Shown: positions 8,181 through 18,397, counted from the first letter of the stretch. The stretch is 64,000 nucleotides of DNA from Bryobacteraceae bacterium (GCA_019752335.1 JAIEMJ010000013.1:392958-456957), one strand, 5' to 3'. Notes: generated by a model not told the origin, from the letters alone. Program-made: numbers and translations.

Positions 8181-10223
8181 ATGCGTCCCACGAAGCACAT
8201 GTACCCTCAAGCGATTCCTGCGATCTCTCTGGCGATCTCTTCCGTCCTGGCCGCGGACTTACCGGTCTCCCAAGTCGTGCTCTACAAGAACGGCGTCGGC
8301 TACTTCGAACGGGCCGGCGAATTGAAGGCCGGCGAAGCCGCCCGGCTCGATTTCAAGGCCGCCGAAATGAACGACGTGCTGAAGTCGCTCTCGGTCACCC
8401 AGAAAGGCGGCGGCCCGGTCACCGGCCTCCGCTATGACTCGAGCGAACCGCTCAACACCAAACTGGGCGAGTTCCCCTTCCGCGTCGAAAACGGGCAAAG
8501 CCTGAGTGCCTTCCTGGACCAACTGAAGGGCGCCGTCGTGAGCCTGAAGTTGCTCTCGGGCGAAACCGACGGAGGCACCATCGTCTCCGGCCGGCGCCTT
8601 CCCTCTGACGCGCAACGTAACGAGCGCGAGTTGCTGATCCTCATGCTGGCGAGTGGCGACTTGAAGACGTTCGACCTGGGCGTCGTGCAAACCCTCAAGC
8701 TCGCCGACCCGTTGCTCGAAGCCGAACTCCGCCGCTTCCTTTCCACCTTGACCGCCTCGCGCTCCAAGGAAAAGAAGAGCGTGTACCTGGACTCCACCGA
8801 CGACAAGGCGCGCCAGGTCGCCTTGAGCTACATGATTCCCACGCCGATCTGGAAGTCGAGCTACCGGCTCATCTTCGGCGCGGCCGGTGATCCAACGCTT
8901 GAAGGCTGGGCCATCGTCGACAACACCACCGGCGAGGACTGGAACAAGGTGCAACTAGCCCTGGTAAGCGGCCGCCCGGTCAGCTTCATCTCGCGGCTCT
9001 ATGAGCCGAAGTACGTCGCGCGCCAGACGGCGGACTTGGCGGAGGAGCAGGCGCAGGGTCCGGTGACTTATGACGGCGCGGTAGCGGAACTTCGGCCCAT
9101 GCTGGCCGCCGCGCCGCCCGCCCAGGCCAGGCGGATGGGCGGCAACTCTCAGTTTCAAGCGAACGCCATGATGGACAAAGCTCAGGTGCAAGGTGGCGTC
9201 GTGGGCGGCATAGTCGCCGGCGTGCCCAGCACGCTCGCCGTCAGCACCGAAGGCCGCGACCTGGGCGACCTCTTCGAGTACCGCTTCTCCACTCCCGTTA
9301 CCGTCCGCAAAAACGAAAGCGTGATGTTGCCCTTCGTGCAGCAAAAGGTGACGGCACGCAAGTTACTCATCTACACCTCCGGCCAAAGTTCGCGCAACCC
9401 GATGTCAGCCGCGGCGATCGTCAACTCCACCGGCAAGACGCTCGACGGCGGGCCCATCACCGTCTTCGACGCAGCCGCCTACGGCGGCGAGGCGCTCATG
9501 GAGAGCCTGAAAGCCGGCGACAAGCGACTGATCAGCTACGCCACGGACCTGGGTACGCGCATCACCACGAACGCCGAGTCCGGCAGCGAAGTCGTCCGCG
9601 AGGTGAAGGCGAAGGACGGCATCCTCACCTCGAAGCTCTCGGTGCAAGAGACCACCACCTACACGATTCGCAATGTGGACCCGCGCGCCAAGACGCTCAT
9701 CATCGAGCACCCGCTGAAGCCGGAATCGAAGCTCCTGGGTGACGTGAAGCCAATGGAAACCTCCGCAAACCACCATCGTTTCGAGGTGAAACTCGCCGCC
9801 AACGCCAATGAGAAGTTCGTCGTGCGCGAGGAGCATCTGCTCGAAAACACCGAACAGATCAGCAACCTGAACGATGACCAGATCCTGATCTACCTGCGCA
9901 ACAAATCGCTCAGCGAAGCGGCGCGCAAGCAACTGGACGCGGTGCGCGCGAAAAAGTCCGAAATCCAGGAGTCGACGCTGCAGGCCAACCGGCTCAGCAC
10001 GGAAATCAACGAATTGGTGCAGGACCAGGAGCGCGTCCGGCAGAATCTGAATAGCCTCAACCGCGTGAACGGCCAGGAAGCGCAGGTCCGCAAGTACGCG
10101 AGCGATCTGGCCGCCTCCGAAGCCAAACTGGCCACCTTGCGCGACAACCAAAGCGCCAATCGGAAACGCGTCGCGACGCTGCAAGGCGAGCTCAGCGACC
10201 TAGTCAACAAACTCGCATTCTAA
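8181..10223 (+). CDS. DUF4139-domain protein, secreted
   Basis: The 680-residue protein has a signal peptide (about residues 7-25, ending VLAAD) followed by VSQVVLYKNGVGYFER, the N-terminal signature of DUF4139 proteins. A central region (about 215-290) has SYMIPTPIWKSSYRL and WAIVDNTTGEDW, the best-conserved core of the family. The last 110 residues are a predicted coiled coil rich in Gln, Glu and Arg. The biochemical role of DUF4139 is unknown; members are thought to be extracytoplasmic. The start is ATG 8181 or the in-frame ATG 8199, which would remove six residues. It is convergent with the rhodanese gene across 23 bases. Confidence 0.85.
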   Translation: MRPTKHMYPQAIPAISLAISSVLAADLPVSQVVLYKNGVGYFERAGELKAGEAARLDFKAAEMNDVLKSLSVTQKGGGPVTGLRYDSSEPLNTKLGEFPFRVENGQSLSAFLDQLKGAVVSLKLLSGETDGGTIVSGRRLPSDAQRNERELLILMLASGDLKTFDLGVVQTLKLADPLLEAELRRFLSTLTASRSKEKKSVYLDSTDDKARQVALSYMIPTPIWKSSYRLIFGAAGDPTLEGWAIVDNTTGEDWNKVQLALVSGRPVSFISRLYEPKYVARQTADLAEEQAQGPVTYDGAVAELRPMLAAAPPAQARRMGGNSQFQANAMMDKAQVQGGVVGGIVAGVPSTLAVSTEGRDLGDLFEYRFSTPVTVRKNESVMLPFVQQKVTARKLLIYTSGQSSRNPMSAAAIVNSTGKTLDGGPITVFDAAAYGGEALMESLKAGDKRLISYATDLGTRITTNAESGSEVVREVKAKDGILTSKLSVQETTTYTIRNVDPRAKTLIIEHPLKPESKLLGDVKPMETSANHHRFEVKLAANANEKFVVREEHLLENTEQISNLNDDQILIYLRNKSLSEAARKQLDAVRAKKSEIQESTLQANRLSTEINELVQDQERVRQNLNSLNRVNGQEAQVRKYASDLAASEAKLATLRDNQSANRKRVATLQGELSDLVNKLAF

Positions 10224-10230
10224 GCACGTA

Positions 10231-10244
10231 GGACCGGCCGGTCC
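10231..10244. terminator. 14-bp perfect palindrome between convergent genes
   Basis: GGACCGGCCGGTCC fills the short gap between the two stop codons. On the plus strand it is followed by CTTTAG. The T-run is short, so as an intrinsic terminator it is weak, although position and symmetry fit a shared bidirectional one. Confidence 0.35.
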
Positions 10245-10246
10245 CT

Positions 10247-10675
10247 TTAGGCCTTCTTAGTCGGGTAGCCCTTCGTGATCCAGTCGGTATGGAGGTTAGT
10301 CGGGATCACCATCGCTTTCACGCGCGTGTAACCCAGGCTGGCGAGCTTATTGAAAGCCGGCTCCATGTTGGGGCAATGGTCCCATGGGCAACAGCCGCAG
10401 TAAAGCACGATGTCCCGATTCTTCGGGACGTCCTTCACTAAGGCGGCGAGCGTTTCGAGCCCTTCCGGCTTCGAGCCCGCACCGCCGTAAACCGCGCCCT
10501 CAATGTGCGCGCTGCGATAGAGGAACGGAAAGGCGACGCAAATCACCATCGGCTTCTGGGGCAACAGCGAGACGGCTTCGGCCGGCGTGATACGGGCCTT
10601 GGCGGGAATGGCGTCGGCATTGGCGCGGACGCCAGTAGCGGCGGCCAGCAGAAGAGCGGCACGGCGAGTGAGCAT
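10247..10675 (-). CDS. exported rhodanese-like protein
   Basis: The 142-residue product begins with a twin-arginine-like leader ([18 protein letters not shown]). A rhodanese-type domain then covers residues 28-135: AHIEGAVYGGAG resembles the family's HIpGAi.. motif, and DIVLYCGCCPWDHCPN holds the active-site loop. The loop is Cys-rich (four Cys within about eight residues), which is unusual and could bind metal or take part in disulfide/persulfide chemistry. Rhodaneses move sulfane sulfur. The ATG shares one base with the DUF1501 gene stop, so it is the third gene of the DUF1553-DUF1501 operon and is probably exported with those products. Confidence 0.82.
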   Translation of the reverse strand: MLTRRAALLLAAATGVRANADAIPAKARITPAEAVSLLPQKPMVICVAFPFLYRSAHIEGAVYGGAGSKPEGLETLAALVKDVPKNRDIVLYCGCCPWDHCPNMEPAFNKLASLGYTRVKAMVIPTNLHTDWITKGYPTKKA

Positions 10676-12096
10676 TAGGCGAATACCTGTTTAATGACGT
10701 TACCACCGAAGTCAGTCAGCTTTTCGTTGCGGCCATTGTGGAGATACCAGAGCTGATTCTGGTCGAGCCCCAGGGCGTGCAGGATGGTGGCGTGGAAGTC
10801 GCGCATGGTGTAGCGGTCGCCGACGCCGTTCAGGCCGAAGTCGTCGGTCTGGCCGATGGCTTGCCCGCCCTTCACGCCGCCGCCCGCGAACCACATAGTA
10901 AACCCGTGGGGATTGTGGTCCCGCCCGTTGCCGGATTCCGACATCGGCAAGCGGCCAAACTCACTGCCCCAGATCACCAGCGTGTCGTCGAGCAAGCCGC
11001 GCGACTTCAGATCCTTGAGCAGTCCGGCGATGGGCTTATCCGTCATGCCGCTCATCTTCTCGTGATTCTTCTTGAGGTGGCTATGCGCGTCCCATTGAAT
11101 CGACACCGGCCCGCCACCCGAATAAATCTGAATGTAGCGAACGCCGCGCTCCAGTAGCCGCCGGGCGAGCAGGAGCCGACCGCCAAACTCACGCGTCCGG
11201 TCTTCGTCGAGTCCGTAAAGGCTCTTCGTCGCTGCGGACTCGCCGGAGAAGTCGACGGCTTCGGGCGCCGACGTCTGCATCTTGAAAGCCAACTCGTACG
11301 ACGAAATGCGCGCCGCCATATTGGAGTCCAGCGGGTCGGAATCCATCTGATTCATCTTTTGGAGTAAGTCCAGCGTGCGGCGCTGGCGATCCGCCGGCAC
11401 CGGCGACTTCAGATGCATGATCGGATTGGCGCCGCTGCGAAACACCGTACCCTGGTGTACCGCCGGGAGAAAGCCCGAACCCCAACAAGGCGTGCCGCCC
11501 TCGGGCGTTCCTTCTGGTTGCGGCATCACCACATAGGCCGGGAGATTCTCGCTCTCACAGCCCAGCCCGTAAGTCACCCAGGATCCCAGGCTCGGAAAGC
11601 CCATGAGGATGCGCCCGGAATGCACGTGATACATCGCCGGCGCATGCACCACGCTGTCCGTTTGGAAGCTCCGCACGAAGCACATGTCATCCACGCATTG
11701 CGACAGATGCGGAAACAAGTCGCTCACCCACATGCCGCTCTGGCCGTACTGCTTGAAATTCCACGGCGACCCCAGAATCGGCGTCGAGCCATCCGTAAAC
11801 TGGCTACTGATTTTGCCAAAGCTCTCCGGCAATTTCTGCCCTTCGAACTTCTTCAGCAATGGCTTCGGATCAAAGGTATCCATCTGGCTGGGCGCGCCCA
11901 CCATGAAGAGGAAAATCACCCGCTTGGCCCTGGCGGGAAAATGCGGCTGCTTCGCCGCCAGCGGATTCAGCGCCTTGGCCTGCGCCAGCATGCCTTGCAG
12001 CGCGAGCGCGCCGAAGCCCTGCGCCGAGCCGCGCAGGACGTCGCGCCGCGTCACCGCCGCGGGAATCCGGTGTTTAGGGAAGGTAGACAAACTCAT
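10675..12096 (-). CDS. DUF1501 protein (Tat-exported, sulfatase-like fold)
   Basis: The 473-residue protein has an N-terminal Tat-like leader ([20 protein letters not shown]). Typical DUF1501 motifs are visible: [22 protein letters not shown] near residue 60, [14 protein letters not shown] in the middle, and [14 protein letters not shown] with [20 protein letters not shown] late in the protein. The DUF1501 fold belongs to the alkaline phosphatase/sulfatase superfamily, but the reaction is not established. The gene overlaps the upstream DUF1553 gene by 23 bases and the downstream rhodanese by one base. The DUF1553+DUF1501 pairing is a well-known arrangement in Planctomycetes, Verrucomicrobia and Acidobacteria. 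Confidence 0.93.
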   Translation of the reverse strand: MSLSTFPKHRIPAAVTRRDVLRGSAQGFGALALQGMLAQAKALNPLAAKQPHFPARAKRVIFLFMVGAPSQMDTFDPKPLLKKFEGQKLPESFGKISSQFTDGSTPILGSPWNFKQYGQSGMWVSDLFPHLSQCVDDMCFVRSFQTDSVVHAPAMYHVHSGRILMGFPSLGSWVTYGLGCESENLPAYVVMPQPEGTPEGGTPCWGSGFLPAVHQGTVFRSGANPIMHLKSPVPADRQRRTLDLLQKMNQMDSDPLDSNMAARISSYELAFKMQTSAPEAVDFSGESAATKSLYGLDEDRTREFGGRLLLARRLLERGVRYIQIYSGGGPVSIQWDAHSHLKKNHEKMSGMTDKPIAGLLKDLKSRGLLDDTLVIWGSEFGRLPMSESGNGRDHNPHGFTMWFAGGGVKGGQAIGQTDDFGLNGVGDRYTMRDFHATILHALGLDQNQLWYLHNGRNEKLTDFGGNVIKQVFA

Positions 12097-14236
12097 GGCG
12101 ATTCATTAGCGCGAGGCAGAATTCCTCGAGCTTTCCTCCTTCACGAAAGAACTTTTGCGCCAAGCCCGTCTCCACCGGACGCGGCGCGCGGGCCAGCGCT
12201 AATTGGTAAGCGGTGTCGAGTTGGCAGGCTTGTTTCGTGCCGCAGGACTGCGTCAGCCGCGCGGCCAGGGCCTTGGCGCGGTCCTGTGTGAAACTCGAAT
12301 TCATCAACGACAGCGACTGCAACGCGTGCGTGCTGCTGGCCCGCTGCGGGCACGAACTCATGGCGTCCGGCTGGTCAAAATTCGTCATCATCGGCAGACG
12401 CACGGTGCGTTTATTGAGTAAGTAGATACTGCGCCGGTTAAATTCCGTGGTGTCTTTCACCAACGGCCACAAGTTATCCGGCTCTTGCTCGGTGAAGATC
12501 AACTCGTAGAGCTCCGGCTCAATCGGCACGCGGACCGGCGGACCGCCCGGTTTCGCGTTGAGTTCGCCACTTAGGGCGAGTAAGTTATCGCGCAACATCT
12601 CCGCGTCCATGCGCCGGCGATGGGCGCGCCAGTAAAGTTTATTGTCGGCGTCCGTCTTGATCTTTTCCGCGTCCAGCGTCGCCGTCTGCTGATAAACGCT
12701 CGACAGCAGAATCAGGCGGTCCATCGCCTTCACATTCCACTTCTGCGCGACGAATTCGGTGGCGAGCCAATCGAGCAAGGCCGGATGCGTCGGTCGTTCG
12801 CCGAGCGCGCCGAAATCGTTCATCGTGCGCACCAGGCCCGCGCCCATGCGCGCCTGCCAAATGCGGTTCACCATCACCCGCGCGGTGAGCGGATGCTCCG
12901 GCGCGGCCAGCCATTCCGCCAGCGCCTTGCGCCGCCCTTCCACCTTGGCCGGCACCGCGATCTGATGGGCGAAGGCCAGGGGCACGGCCGGCTCCACGGG
13001 CGCCAGCTTCATCTTGTGGTCGCCGACTTTCAGAATGTGCGTGACCGGCGCCTCCTCCATATTCTCGACGCCGTAGGCGGCCGGCACCGGCGGCGGAGCG
13101 ATCAATTCGAGCTCGTGCATCTGCCGGCGCAGCGCCTTGCGGCGGCTCTTGTCGGGCTCGCCGATGCGGTTCACCACCTCGTCCCACGTGGAGTCCGTCT
13201 GCTTGTTCGCGTCCTTGGCGAGCAGCTTCTCTTCCTCATTTCGCTCGTGAATGGGCTTATCGAGCACCGCCCGCAAATGCGGCGCCAAGAGGAGTTTTTT
13301 CTCGGCCTTCAATTGCTCACGATAAGGCTTCTCGATCTCCTGAAGCTGGTCATGGATGGGCTTCACCTTCTCCAGATGCGCCTGCAGCGCCGCGATGGCG
13401 GCCTTCTTCTCGTCCGGCGTAACGATCTCTACCTCGGCCGTCTTGGCGCCGGCGAAGATGGCCTGCAACTGATAATAGTCGGCCTGCAGAATGGGATCGA
13501 ACTTGTGATTGTGGCAGCGCGCGCAATTCATGGTGAGCCCCAGAAATGCTCCGCCCACCGCCGCCGTCATCTCGACAAGTACTTCCTGCCGGTCCATCTC
13601 CTTATCCGTATTGCCGCCCACCAGATGCTCCGGACCGGCGCGGAGAAAGCCCGTCGCGATGCGCGCTTCGTGATTGCCGGGCCAGATCTCATCGCCCGCG
13701 ATTTGCTCCTTCAAGAACTGGTCATAAGGCTTGTTCTGGTTGAACGAGCGGATCACATAGTCACGATATCGCCAGGCCTGGGCCCGCTCCAAATCGAGCT
13801 CGAAGCCATTGGTATCGGCGTAACGCACAACGTCGAGCCACTTCTGCCCCCAGCGCTCGCCATAAGCCGGGGACGCGAGCAGGCGGTCGACGAGCTTCTC
13901 GTAGGCTTGCGGCGAACGGTCCGCGATGAAGGCGCTCACTTCGGCCGGCGTCGGCGGCAGGCCGGTAACATCCAGCGTCAAGCGGCGGATCAGTTGCGCG
14001 CGCGGCAGCGCGGGCGAAGGTGCCCAGCCTTTCTCCCGCAGACTCTTCAGAATGAAAGCGTCCACGGGCGTGCGAACCCAAGGCTCTTGGATCGCCGGGA
14101 CCGCGGGGCGAACGGGCGGACGGAAGCTCCACCAACTCTTGCGGGCCAGCACCTTCTCGTCGGCCTTGGTGAGCACGGACGCCGGTTCCGCGATACCCAA
14201 CCAGACGGCAAAAGCAAGAGCAATGGCGCGGCGCAT
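12074..14236 (-). CDS. DUF1549/DUF1553 protein with heme-like CxxCH motif
   Basis: The 720-residue exported protein has a signal peptide ending near AEPAS. A DUF1549 domain lies at about residues 55-265, with [42 protein letters not shown] and the [12 protein letters not shown] motif. A DUF1553 domain covers the C-terminal 260 residues ([40 protein letters not shown]). The middle is a charged, probably coiled-coil linker. CARCH could attach heme c, but in this family it is unproven. The usual separate N-terminal PSCyt1 cytochrome domain is absent. The start has a GAGGA site, and a TATACT -10-like box lies upstream near 14257. It is the first gene of the DUF1553-DUF1501-rhodanese operon. Confidence 0.92.
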   Translation of the reverse strand: MRRAIALAFAVWLGIAEPASVLTKADEKVLARKSWWSFRPPVRPAVPAIQEPWVRTPVDAFILKSLREKGWAPSPALPRAQLIRRLTLDVTGLPPTPAEVSAFIADRSPQAYEKLVDRLLASPAYGERWGQKWLDVVRYADTNGFELDLERAQAWRYRDYVIRSFNQNKPYDQFLKEQIAGDEIWPGNHEARIATGFLRAGPEHLVGGNTDKEMDRQEVLVEMTAAVGGAFLGLTMNCARCHNHKFDPILQADYYQLQAIFAGAKTAEVEIVTPDEKKAAIAALQAHLEKVKPIHDQLQEIEKPYREQLKAEKKLLLAPHLRAVLDKPIHERNEEEKLLAKDANKQTDSTWDEVVNRIGEPDKSRRKALRRQMHELELIAPPPVPAAYGVENMEEAPVTHILKVGDHKMKLAPVEPAVPLAFAHQIAVPAKVEGRRKALAEWLAAPEHPLTARVMVNRIWQARMGAGLVRTMNDFGALGERPTHPALLDWLATEFVAQKWNVKAMDRLILLSSVYQQTATLDAEKIKTDADNKLYWRAHRRRMDAEMLRDNLLALSGELNAKPGGPPVRVPIEPELYELIFTEQEPDNLWPLVKDTTEFNRRSIYLLNKRTVRLPMMTNFDQPDAMSSCPQRASSTHALQSLSLMNSSFTQDRAKALAARLTQSCGTKQACQLDTAYQLALARAPRPVETGLAQKFFREGGKLEEFCLALMNRHEFVYLP

Positions 14237-14289
14237 TAAAAAGTCCTCTTTTTTGAGTATATCGAACCAGCCTGCTAACTTAGAATCGT

Positions 14290-14709
14290 ATGCAACCTAC
14301 TTACGATGACGCCAACCTGATCCTGCGCCTCTATGAGATGCGCCGCGAGGCCACCATGCGCGACGCGCGCACGTGGTTCACCAGTTCCTGCAAGCCGCAA
14401 AACCTCGAAGATCTGCTCAAGAATGTCGCGCCCCCCGGCACGCTACACAACGCCTACTATCGGCAGGTGACTTCCTATTGGGAGATGGTGGCCGGCTTCA
14501 TCACCAGCGGCGTCCTGAACAAAGAGCTCTTCTTTCAGAGCGGCATGGAACTGCTGCTGGTGTGGGTGCGGGTCCACAAGCTGGTGCCCGAAGCGCGTGC
14601 CAGCTTCGGCAACCCGAAGATGTGGCGGAACCTGGAAGCCGTCGCCACGGACTTCATTCAGTATCTCGGCCAGGACGCCTACGACGCCTTCGCCAAGCGC
14701 ATTGGCTAG
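14290..14709 (+). CDS. hypothetical protein, 139 aa
   Basis: An unrecognised, all-helical soluble protein. It opens with YDDANLILRLYEMRREATMRD, continues with aromatic and charged helices (YYRQVTSYWEMVAGFITSGV) and ends FIQYLGQDAYDAFAKRIG. No signal peptide or known catalytic motif is visible. The even helix pattern and the adjacent 85-residue gene (6 bases downstream) suggest a small conserved two-gene unit. It resembles DUF4760-like helical proteins in length and style, but I would not assign that. TAGAAT sits 3 bases before the ATG, too close for an ordinary -10, and no Shine-Dalgarno is seen. Confidence 0.7.
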   Translation: MQPTYDDANLILRLYEMRREATMRDARTWFTSSCKPQNLEDLLKNVAPPGTLHNAYYRQVTSYWEMVAGFITSGVLNKELFFQSGMELLLVWVRVHKLVPEARASFGNPKMWRNLEAVATDFIQYLGQDAYDAFAKRIG

Positions 14710-14715
14710 GCCGGC

Positions 14716-14973
14716 ATGAAGCAGGAACCGGAGTTCTTCGGCGAGCAGGAGCTGGACCTCGTCTACATCGCGAAGAAGCTGCGCGAGGCGCTCCTGCTGG
14801 AGGAGCGCCTCACTGCCGCCGGCATCGACTACGCCGTGGAAGTGGACGAGTACCGCGGTGGCTTCATCTTTCAAACGCTGCGCAAAGGCGCCTTCCTGTA
14901 CGTGCAGAACGCCGACCTCGAACGTGCCCGGCAAATCGTGCTCGACGCCGGGCTGAAACCGCCCTCGACCTGA
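14716..14973 (+). CDS. small protein resembling DUF2007 signal-transducing proteins
   Basis: This 85-residue protein has an alpha/beta pattern: FGEQELDLVYIAKKLREALLL, then a mid strand YAVEVDEYRG, a strand FLYVQNADLERARQI and the closing helix VLDAGLKPP. The layout (motif DL..VYIA, a helix that shortcuts to an LEERL..AGI.. turn, then V...DLERAR.I) resembles DUF2007/putative signal-transducing proteins of about 70 residues. The role is unknown. It follows the 139-residue gene by 6 bases and lies 13 bases before the transglycosylase gene. The assignment to DUF2007 is tentative. Confidence 0.6.
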   Translation: MKQEPEFFGEQELDLVYIAKKLREALLLEERLTAAGIDYAVEVDEYRGGFIFQTLRKGAFLYVQNADLERARQIVLDAGLKPPST

Positions 14974-14979
14974 GATAAT
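14974..14979 (+). promoter_or_regulatory. -10-like box before the transglycosylase gene
   Basis: GATAAT ends 7 bases before ATG 14987 (an in-frame GTG at 14984 is only 4 away). This fits a transcription start on or next to the ATG. The box lies directly after the stop of the preceding gene. Confidence 0.3.
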
Positions 14980-14986
14980 CGGGGTG

Positions 14987-17173
14987 ATGCGGCACCTGCT
15001 CTCTTTCGTCGTGCTGTTAGCGCCCTTGTGCGCGCAGTCTCCCAGCCCGGTGGAGACGCTGGCGCGCGCAGGTAAAAGCAAGCACGAAGCTTTACTAGCC
15101 TTGGCCGCGCAACACCCGCAGGACCGTACCGGGGCTGTCGCCTTGCTCGCGGCTGCCACCAGCGCGTCGCCCGCCGAAGCTATTAATCTCTACCAGAAAT
15201 TGCTGCCCCGTCTCCCGCAACTGCGCGACTACCTGACATATTTCATCGCCAACAGCCACTATGAGGCGAAGTCGTTTGGCGAGGCCCAACGTGGCGCTGA
15301 GAACGTCGCAGCCGGCCCGGGGCCGCTCGCGCCGCGGGCTGTCTTGCTCGCCGCGCGGGCGGCGCTGCAACTGACCGACTACGCTTCGGCCATCCGCATT
15401 CTCGAAGCCCATCGGGCCAAGGCTCCGCAGCCCGCGGCGGACCGTCTGCTCGCCGAAGCCGCCGAACTCGCCGGCGACGCCCCCCGCGCCGCCAACGCCT
15501 TCCGCCGCATCTTCCAGCTCTACCCGCGCTCCAGCGAAGCCGCCGACGCCGAGAAGGCCCTCACCCGCATGGGCGCGCCGCTCGGCACCACCGCGGAGCT
15601 CTTCGAACGCGCCAAACGGCTCATCGATACCGGAGACCCCAATCGCGGCGCCCGGGCGCTCGAAGCCGTGCTGCCGCAGTTGACCGGCAAAGAGCGCGAG
15701 TGGGCTAGCCTCCGCATCGGCTACGCCGACTATCAGGCCCGCAACACGCCCGCGGCTTACGCCCACCTGAAGAGCTTACGCCTCGAGTCGCCCGACAATG
15801 AAGCGGAACGCCTGGCCCTCCTGGTCAACCTCAACCGGCGCTTGGAGAAGCCCGCCGAAATCGACGCTCTGGTCGCCGAGTTGAGCGAGCGCTTTCCGGC
15901 TTCGCCCCGGCGCGGCGAAGCCATGGCCTCTGCCGGAGACTTCTACTACAACAGCAACCAACAGGACCGTGCCGAGCCCATGTTTCGCTCTTGCCGGGCA
16001 TTCTCCGTGCGCTGCAGTTGGAAGGCTGCGTTTGCCGACTTACTCAATCGCCGCTCCGACGCCTTCCTACGCCTGGCTGAGCATTGGCGCCGCTACCCGG
16101 AGTCTCCGCACGCGAGCGCGGCCTTATACTTTGCCGCCCGTTTCGCGGAGAACAACGGTGACCTGCCCACGGCGCGCGCCCTCTACGAACACACCAGCCG
16201 CACCTTTCCGAATCACTACTACGCGATGCTCTGCCGCCGCCGGCTGGAGGACGCCTCGGTGAGCGCCACTGCCCCAGCCGCCAAGTGGGTGGCCGAGTTG
16301 AACGCCCTGAAGTGGCCCCCGGTCGCTGCGCCCGCGAACTATGAGCCATCGGCCGCCTCGAAGTCGCGCGAGGAGCGGGCCAGTTTGCTCAGCGAAGCGG
16401 CACTCGACGAATATGCTGACCTGGAATTGCGCGCCGGCTTCGCCGAACAACCGGCCGTTACCGCGATGCTGATGGCGAAGTTCGCGCAACACCGCGGCGC
16501 GCCCGAACGCGGCATCCGACTCGTGAAGTCGCTCTATCCGGCCTACTTCGCCACGCCGCTCGAATCAGCACCGTTCGCCTTCTGGCAGATGGCCTATCCC
16601 CTGCCCTGGCGCAGTAACCTGGAGCAACTGGCGCGTGAGCGCGACCTCGACCCCTTTATCATCGCGGGCCTGATTCGCCAGGAGAGCGAATTCGATGCCG
16701 CGGCCGTCTCGCGGAGTAACGCTCGCGGACTTACCCAGGTCATGCCCGGTACCGGCAGTTGGCTCGCCAGTAAGCTCGGGCTCGGCCGCTTTTCCATCGG
16801 CATGTTGCATTTGCCCGAAACGAACCTAAACCTTGGCACTTACTACATGCGCATGATGCTGAACCAGTTGGACCAGAATTGGGAGTTCATGCTGGCCGCC
16901 TATAACGCCGGCAAAGGCCGCGTGGATAAGTGGCGCACTTGGTTCGACTATCGTGAGCCCGCCGAATTTGTGGAAAGCATCCCCTTTGACGAAACGCGCA
17001 ACTACGTTCAAGTGGTACTGCGTAACGCCGACTTCTATCGCCGCCTCTACGCCGCGCGCCCCGGCGCCACCACGCCGCTACCCGTAGTCGGCGCGCCCGT
17101 GTCCTTTATCGGAGCGATGACGAAACCGGCCGCCAAGCGGGCGCCCGTGAAGACCACGCGCAGAAAACGCTAA
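14987..17173 (+). CDS. soluble lytic murein transglycosylase (SLT family)
   Basis: The 728-residue periplasmic enzyme has a signal peptide ending LCAQ. A long alpha-superhelical TPR-like region (about residues 30-520) is built from repeated YLTYFIANSHYEAKSFGEA-type helix pairs, like the U-domain ring of Slt70. The C-terminal SLT domain (about 535-680) carries IAGLIRQESEFDAAAVS with the catalytic glutamate, then ARGLTQVMPGTG and LAAYNAGKGRVDKW. It cleaves peptidoglycan glycan strands to 1,6-anhydro ends. A basic tail (KRAPVKTTRRKR) closes the protein. The length fits the Slt70 family. It lies 9 bases before the aminotransferase gene but that gene has its own -10-like box. Confidence 0.93.
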   Translation: MRHLLSFVVLLAPLCAQSPSPVETLARAGKSKHEALLALAAQHPQDRTGAVALLAAATSASPAEAINLYQKLLPRLPQLRDYLTYFIANSHYEAKSFGEAQRGAENVAAGPGPLAPRAVLLAARAALQLTDYASAIRILEAHRAKAPQPAADRLLAEAAELAGDAPRAANAFRRIFQLYPRSSEAADAEKALTRMGAPLGTTAELFERAKRLIDTGDPNRGARALEAVLPQLTGKEREWASLRIGYADYQARNTPAAYAHLKSLRLESPDNEAERLALLVNLNRRLEKPAEIDALVAELSERFPASPRRGEAMASAGDFYYNSNQQDRAEPMFRSCRAFSVRCSWKAAFADLLNRRSDAFLRLAEHWRRYPESPHASAALYFAARFAENNGDLPTARALYEHTSRTFPNHYYAMLCRRRLEDASVSATAPAAKWVAELNALKWPPVAAPANYEPSAASKSREERASLLSEAALDEYADLELRAGFAEQPAVTAMLMAKFAQHRGAPERGIRLVKSLYPAYFATPLESAPFAFWQMAYPLPWRSNLEQLARERDLDPFIIAGLIRQESEFDAAAVSRSNARGLTQVMPGTGSWLASKLGLGRFSIGMLHLPETNLNLGTYYMRMMLNQLDQNWEFMLAAYNAGKGRVDKWRTWFDYREPAEFVESIPFDETRNYVQVVLRNADFYRRLYAARPGATTPLPVVGAPVSFIGAMTKPAAKRAPVKTTRRKR

Positions 17174-17176
17174 GCT
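17171..17176 (+). promoter_or_regulatory. -10-like box, probable leaderless start
   Basis: TAAGCT overlaps the stop codon of the transglycosylase gene and ends 6 bases before ATG 17183. There is no Shine-Dalgarno upstream of this ATG, so either leaderless initiation or readthrough supplies the transcript. Confidence 0.35.
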
Positions 17177-17182
17177 CAAAAG

Positions 17183-18397
17183 ATGCAAGTTTTGATGGCA
17201 AAGTCCTCCGTCCGCCCGAATCAGGTGACGGACCGCCGCCCTCGCTTTGAGGCGCAGCGTACAGTAAGCTTCACCGAGTCAGTGATCCGCGAAATGACGC
17301 GCCTGGCGCAGATCCACACCGCGGTGAATTTGGCCCAGGGCTTTCCCGACTTCCCCGCCCCGGCTGACCTCAAGGAGGCCGCCTGCCGCGCCATCAACGA
17401 CGACCAGAATCAATACTCCATCACCTGGGGCGCCAAGAATTTTCGCCAAGCCATCGCCGCCAAGTACCGCCAATGGCATGGCCTGGAGCTAGACCCCGAA
17501 CGCGAGATCACCGTCTGCTGCGGGGCCACCGAAGGCATGATCGCCACCCTGCTTGCCGTGACGAATCCCGGCGACGAAGTGATCGTCTTTGAGCCCTACT
17601 ACGAGAATTATCATCCCGACACCCTGCTCTGCGGCGCTACCCGGCGCATAGTCTCCTTGCAGGCGCCGGACTGGACCTTTGATCCCGCCGAATTACGCCA
17701 GGCCTTTAACGCGCGCACCAAGGCGATCATCATCAACTCGCCCAATAACCCCACCGGCAAGGTCTTCGGGCGCGAAGAGCTCGAGCTCATCGCGTCCTTG
17801 TGCGAGGAGCATGATTGCCTCGCCATCACCGACGAGATCTACGAACACATCCTCTTTGACGGCGCCACGCACATTCCGCCGATCACTTTGGCCAACATGC
17901 GGCACCGCTCCGTGCTGATTAACTCGATGTCGAAGACTTACTCCGTCACCGGTTGGCGCGTCGGCTGGGTGATTGCTTCGCCGGACCTCTCGGCCAGCAT
18001 CCGCAAGGTACACGACTTCCTCACCGTCGGCGCCGCCACACCCCTCCAGCAAGCCGGGGTCCACGCGCTGAGCCTGCCGGAAAGCTACTACGCGCATCTC
18101 TCCACCGACTATGTGCAGCGCCGCGACGCCATCGTCGATATTCTGAAGCGCACCGGCTTCAAACCCTTCGTCCCGCGCGGCGCTTACTATGTGATGGCCG
18201 ATATCTCCGCCTTCGGTTTCCCGAATGACCAGGCGTTTGCCGCCCACTTAGTGGAAAACATCGGCGTCGCGGCCGTGCCCGGCTCCAGTTTTTTCGAGAA
18301 TGCCGCCCTCGGGAGCCAGCTGATCCGTTTCTGCTTCTGCAAGAAGTTTGAGACTTTGCACGCCGCGGAAGAGAAACTTAGTCGCCTCGCGAAGTAA
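17183..18397 (+). CDS. class I/II aminotransferase, kynurenine/methionine aminotransferase-like
   Basis: The 404-residue PLP enzyme has NLAQGFPDFPAPADL and QYSITWGAKNFRQAI near the N-terminus, the NSPNNPTGK motif, AITDEIYEH with the conserved Asp and Tyr, and SMSKTYSVTGWRVGW with the Schiff-base lysine. NLAQGFPDF and the SKTYSVTGWRVGW loop are typical of the kynurenine-oxoglutarate/methionine aminotransferase subgroup (YbdL-like). The substrate is not certain. About 20 residues precede the conserved core, so a start further downstream, for example the internal ATG at codon 5, is conceivable. The 3' end overlaps the convergent HEAT gene by 20 bases. Confidence 0.9.
   Translation: MQVLMAKSSVRPNQVTDRRPRFEAQRTVSFTESVIREMTRLAQIHTAVNLAQGFPDFPAPADLKEAACRAINDDQNQYSITWGAKNFRQAIAAKYRQWHGLELDPEREITVCCGATEGMIATLLAVTNPGDEVIVFEPYYENYHPDTLLCGATRRIVSLQAPDWTFDPAELRQAFNARTKAIIINSPNNPTGKVFGREELELIASLCEEHDCLAITDEIYEHILFDGATHIPPITLANMRHRSVLINSMSKTYSVTGWRVGWVIASPDLSASIRKVHDFLTVGAATPLQQAGVHALSLPESYYAHLSTDYVQRRDAIVDILKRTGFKPFVPRGAYYVMADISAFGFPNDQAFAAHLVENIGVAAVPGSSFFENAALGSQLIRFCFCKKFETLHAAEEKLSRLAK

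Noticed and set aside
12620..14239. 539-codon plus-strand frame
   Set aside because: It is the antisense of the DUF1549/DUF1553 gene, whose motifs are unmistakable on the minus strand.
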